From the NCBI GenBank assembly GCA_041168905.1, contig JBEEJZ010000027.1:13049-77048 (forward strand): 64,000 nt of DNA, read 5' to 3'. This DNA is from JBEEJZ01 sp041168905 (GTDB taxonomy: Bacteria; Pseudomonadota; Gammaproteobacteria; Burkholderiales; Burkholderiaceae_C). The position numbers and the translations under genes were made by a program. This document shows, piece by piece, positions 60,789 through 64,000 of this stretch (positions are counted from its first letter, which is position 1; the number at the start of each line of letters is the position of its first letter). The notes under the pieces are model-generated. The model was not told the origin of the DNA, did no database searches, and worked only from the letters and a program-made list of their open reading frames with translations.

Positions 60789-60809
60789 ACATTCAAAGGA
60801 AAGCTCAAT

Positions 60810-61943
<1,134 letters not shown>

Positions 61944-61972
61944 GCGGCGCCAGTACCCGCACTATTCAGTCA

Positions 61973-62010
61973 GGGGTTGCCAGGCACAGGCCTGGCAACC
62001 CCTTCTTTGA
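61973..62010 (+). terminator. Strong terminator between aglK and the second GH13 gene
   Basis: GGGGTTGCCAGGC-ACAG-GCCTGGCAACCCC is a perfect 13-bp stem with a 4-base loop, followed by TTCTTTGATT. It starts 30 bases after aglK and ends just before the ribosome site of the next gene, so that gene is read through at reduced level or has its own start. Confidence 0.85.
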
Positions 62011-62023
62011 TTCAGGACCCTTC

Positions 62024-63760
62024 ATGACGAACACGAGCAAGACCCCCTGGTGGAAAGAAAGCACCGTTTACCAAATCTACCCCCGCAGCTTTTGTGACAG
62101 CAACGGTGACGGCATCGGGGATCTTCCCGGCATCACATCCAAACTCGACCACCTGCAAGCTCTGGGCGTTGACGTGGTGTGGCTGTCGCCCATCTACAAG
62201 TCGCCCAACGACGACAACGGTTACGACATCAGCGATTACCGCGACATCATGGATGAGTTCGGCACCCTGACCGACTTCGACACCATGCTGGCCGCCATGC
62301 ACCAGCGCGGCATCAAACTGATGATGGACCTGGTGGTCAACCACAGCTCCGACGAACACCCGTGGTTTCGGGAAGCGCGCAAGAGCCGGGACAACCCGTA
62401 TCACGACTATTACATCTGGCGCGAACCGCAAGCAGACGGCTCGCCCCCCACCAACTGGGAGGCCGCCTTCAACGGCTCGGTCTGGGAATTCAACCAGCCC
62501 ACGGGCGAGTACTACCTGCACATGTTCAGCAAGAAGCAGCCCGACCTGAACTGGGAAAACCCCCAGTTGCGCAAAGAGGTCTACGCCCTGATGCGCTTCT
62601 GGCTGGACCGGGGCGTGGACGGCTTTCGCATGGATGTGATCAACATGATCTCCAAGCCCTGGAATGCCGATGGCAGCTTGCCACAGGCACCTGTGGTGCG
62701 AGAGGGCTTCCTGCAGCCCGGCTTCGCCCTGACCTGCAACGGCCCACGTCTGCTGGAGTTTCTGCGTGAAATGCGCGAACAGGTGCTGGACCATTACGAC
62801 ACCATCACCGTGGGCGAAGCGCCGCTGGCGACCATTCAGCAGGGTCGAGAAATCACCAACGAAGCCACCGGTGCGCTGAACATGCTGTTCCAGTTCGAAC
62901 ATATGGACCTGGACAGCGTGGGCGGGCACGTCAACGGCAAGTGGGCCCTCAAGCCCCTGCACCTGCCCGACTTGAAAGCCACCATGATGCGTTGGCAGGA
63001 CGCCCTGGAAGGCCAGGGCTGGAACAGCCTGTACCTGTGCAACCACGACCAGCCGCGTCCGGTATCGCGCTTTGGCGACGATCAGCGCTACCGGGTCGAG
63101 TCCGCCAAGATGCTGGGCACGTTCCTGCACGGCCTGCAGGGCACACCCTATGTGTACCAGGGCGAAGAACTGGGCATGACCAACGTGCAGTTCGCGGACA
63201 TTGATGACTACCAGGACATCGAGATCCGCAATATGTACCGGGTGGCGGTGGAGGAGCGTGGCCAAAAGCCACAGGACGTGATGCGCTCGATCTGGGCCAA
63301 GGGCCGGGACAACGCCCGCACCCCGATGCCATGGAACGCCGGCTACAACGCTGGCTTCAGCAGCGGACGGCCCTGGCTCAAGCTCAACCCCAATTACACG
63401 CACATCCACGCCGAACAAGCGCTGAACGACCCCCATTCCGTTTTTCACCACTACCGCCAGCTGATCGCCCTGCGCAAGCGTGAGCCCCTGTTGATACACG
63501 GCCACACGCAAATGCTCTTGCCCGATCATGAACAGATCGTGGCCTATCTGCGTATCGGTGCATCAGGAGAACCCGGGTTGCTGGTGGTGTGCAACTTTGC
63601 AGCGAACGAAGTCGTGTTTGAACTTCCACAGGAGGTGCAGTTCCAGCACGCCGAATTGCTGCTCGGAAACTATGAGCGTCACGGTGCCGAGCTGGAGGCT
63701 CAGCTGCGCCAGCTGAACCTGCGGCCTTACGAGGCTTTGTTGATGCGCTTGAGTCAGTGA
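62024..63760 (+). CDS. Second GH13 glucosidase (oligo-1,6-glucosidase/TreC-like)
   Basis: A 578-residue GH13 enzyme of the oligo-1,6-glucosidase group. STVYQIYPRSFCDSNGDGIGDLPGI opens it; DLVVNHSSDEHPWF, nucleophile Asp204 (GFRMDVIN), acid/base Glu265 (VGEAPL) and Asp342 (LCNHDQPR) are the catalytic set. The Val in DVIN after the nucleophile is usual for alpha-1,6-active members, whereas AglA here has DTVN, so the two probably split substrates (alpha-1,6 or alpha,alpha-1,1 versus alpha-1,4 or sucrose). It lies just behind the hairpin after aglK. Confidence 0.92.
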   Translation: MTNTSKTPWWKESTVYQIYPRSFCDSNGDGIGDLPGITSKLDHLQALGVDVVWLSPIYKSPNDDNGYDISDYRDIMDEFGTLTDFDTMLAAMHQRGIKLMMDLVVNHSSDEHPWFREARKSRDNPYHDYYIWREPQADGSPPTNWEAAFNGSVWEFNQPTGEYYLHMFSKKQPDLNWENPQLRKEVYALMRFWLDRGVDGFRMDVINMISKPWNADGSLPQAPVVREGFLQPGFALTCNGPRLLEFLREMREQVLDHYDTITVGEAPLATIQQGREITNEATGALNMLFQFEHMDLDSVGGHVNGKWALKPLHLPDLKATMMRWQDALEGQGWNSLYLCNHDQPRPVSRFGDDQRYRVESAKMLGTFLHGLQGTPYVYQGEELGMTNVQFADIDDYQDIEIRNMYRVAVEERGQKPQDVMRSIWAKGRDNARTPMPWNAGYNAGFSSGRPWLKLNPNYTHIHAEQALNDPHSVFHHYRQLIALRKREPLLIHGHTQMLLPDHEQIVAYLRIGASGEPGLLVVCNFAANEVVFELPQEVQFQHAELLLGNYERHGAELEAQLRQLNLRPYEALLMRLSQ

Positions 63761-63770
63761 TCTGTGGAGG

Positions 63771-63994
63771 CCGGGTTTCGCCCCGGCGGGCGAGCTGCTT
63801 TTTTCTTCTGCAAAGGGCGGGAGCCGGGGGGCGCCCGGCAGCGCCTCACTTTTCTTTGCTCGCCAAAGAAAAGTAAGCCAAAGAAAGGCGACCCCACTGT
63901 TTGCGACCCCGAAGCCTGCAGCTTCGGGGCAGCCTGTGCTGCTCCCGAACCGGGGGAAGAACGCAAACTCGCTGCGCTCAGACATGCGTTCTTC
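63771..63994. repeat. Inverted-repeat-rich intergenic element, runs to the window edge
   Basis: Four hairpins are packed in 224 bases: CCGGG/CCCGG (63771-63786), TTTTCTTTG-CTCGC-CAAAGAAAA (63850-63872), CCCCGAAGC-CTGCA-GCTTCGGGG (63907-63929) and GAAGAACGCA/TGCGTTCTTC (63956-63994). The frame across it (AFFFCKGREP...LTFLCSPKKSKPKKGDPTVCD) is one I recall being predicted as small hypothetical proteins at many sites in Comamonadaceae genomes, so it is better read as a dispersed repeat than as a gene. The first hairpin may terminate the GH13 gene. Confidence 0.65.
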
Positions 63995-64000
63995 TGATCC

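Noticed and set aside
62012..63529. Minus-strand open frame of 505 codons
   Set aside because: Antisense to the second GH13 gene, whose catalytic residues are all in place.
63764..63997. A 77-codon gene at the right edge
   Set aside because: It lies across a series of perfect hairpins and shows frameshift-tolerant low-complexity sequence, as a dispersed repeat would.

Overview
The window is GC-rich, densely packed DNA from a betaproteobacterium, most likely a member of the Comamonadaceae (Rhodoferax/Acidovorax/Hydrogenophaga-like). This rests on gene content (TRAP and Bug/TctC solute receptors, divergently transcribed LysR regulators, a fused LigB-LigA ring-cleavage dioxygenase, DUF1501/DUF1800 and LemA pairs) and on an inverted-repeat-rich intergenic element at the right end of a kind I recall from this family. 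No rRNA, tRNA, CRISPR array, prophage or insertion sequence was recognised.

Layout. 1-6.6 kb: an ArnT-like glycosyltransferase running off the left edge, then an outer-membrane barrel gene and a very large lipoprotein gene with collagen-like tracts, divergent from a small XRE regulator. 6.6-15.2 kb: DUF1501/DUF1800, LemA and a GIDE-like membrane protein, a decayed hipBA module lying between 68-bp direct repeats, an Lrp/ornithine cyclodeaminase pair, and a Fic-domain protein with a degenerate active site. 15.4-18.1 kb: an unknown membrane protein and a LysR-ChbG-like pair.

18.1-26.3 kb is a quinate/shikimate operon on the minus strand: a DctQMP TRAP transporter, a Gfo/Idh/MocA oxidoreductase, type II dehydroquinase, a QuiC1-type dehydroshikimate dehydratase and an AroE-like dehydrogenase, preceded by a TetR gene. 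It should deliver protocatechuate. 26.3-37.8 kb handles glyoxylate and glycolate: Gcl, Hyi, tartronate semialdehyde reductase and glycerate kinase in one operon with a divergent LysR, then GlcF, a PanE-like reductase, a haloacid dehalogenase and malate synthase G. 37.8-41.2 kb carries a fused gallate/protocatechuate 4,5-dioxygenase with a Bug receptor and a divergent LysR. The three blocks fit catabolism of plant-derived aromatics and C2 acids.

41.2-50.9 kb: a self-sufficient CYP116B-type P450, a RelBE-like toxin-antitoxin pair, a LysE exporter with a MocR regulator, and a PQQ alcohol dehydrogenase with the DYD signature of lanthanide enzymes, followed by a cytochrome c and a XoxJ-like periplasmic protein, all divergent from a GAF-Fis regulator that lacks an AAA+ domain. 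50.9-54.5 kb: a tightly overlapped photolyase operon with DUF2256, an apparently circularly permuted photolyase-like protein and DUF3429. 54.7-63.8 kb: an alpha-glucoside uptake locus in the rhizobial agl order (LacI, binding protein, two permeases, GH13, ATPase) plus a second GH13 gene behind a strong hairpin.

Start codons were re-chosen where a ribosome binding site or family length argued against the longest frame. Functions are inferred by recognising motifs; no database search was run.
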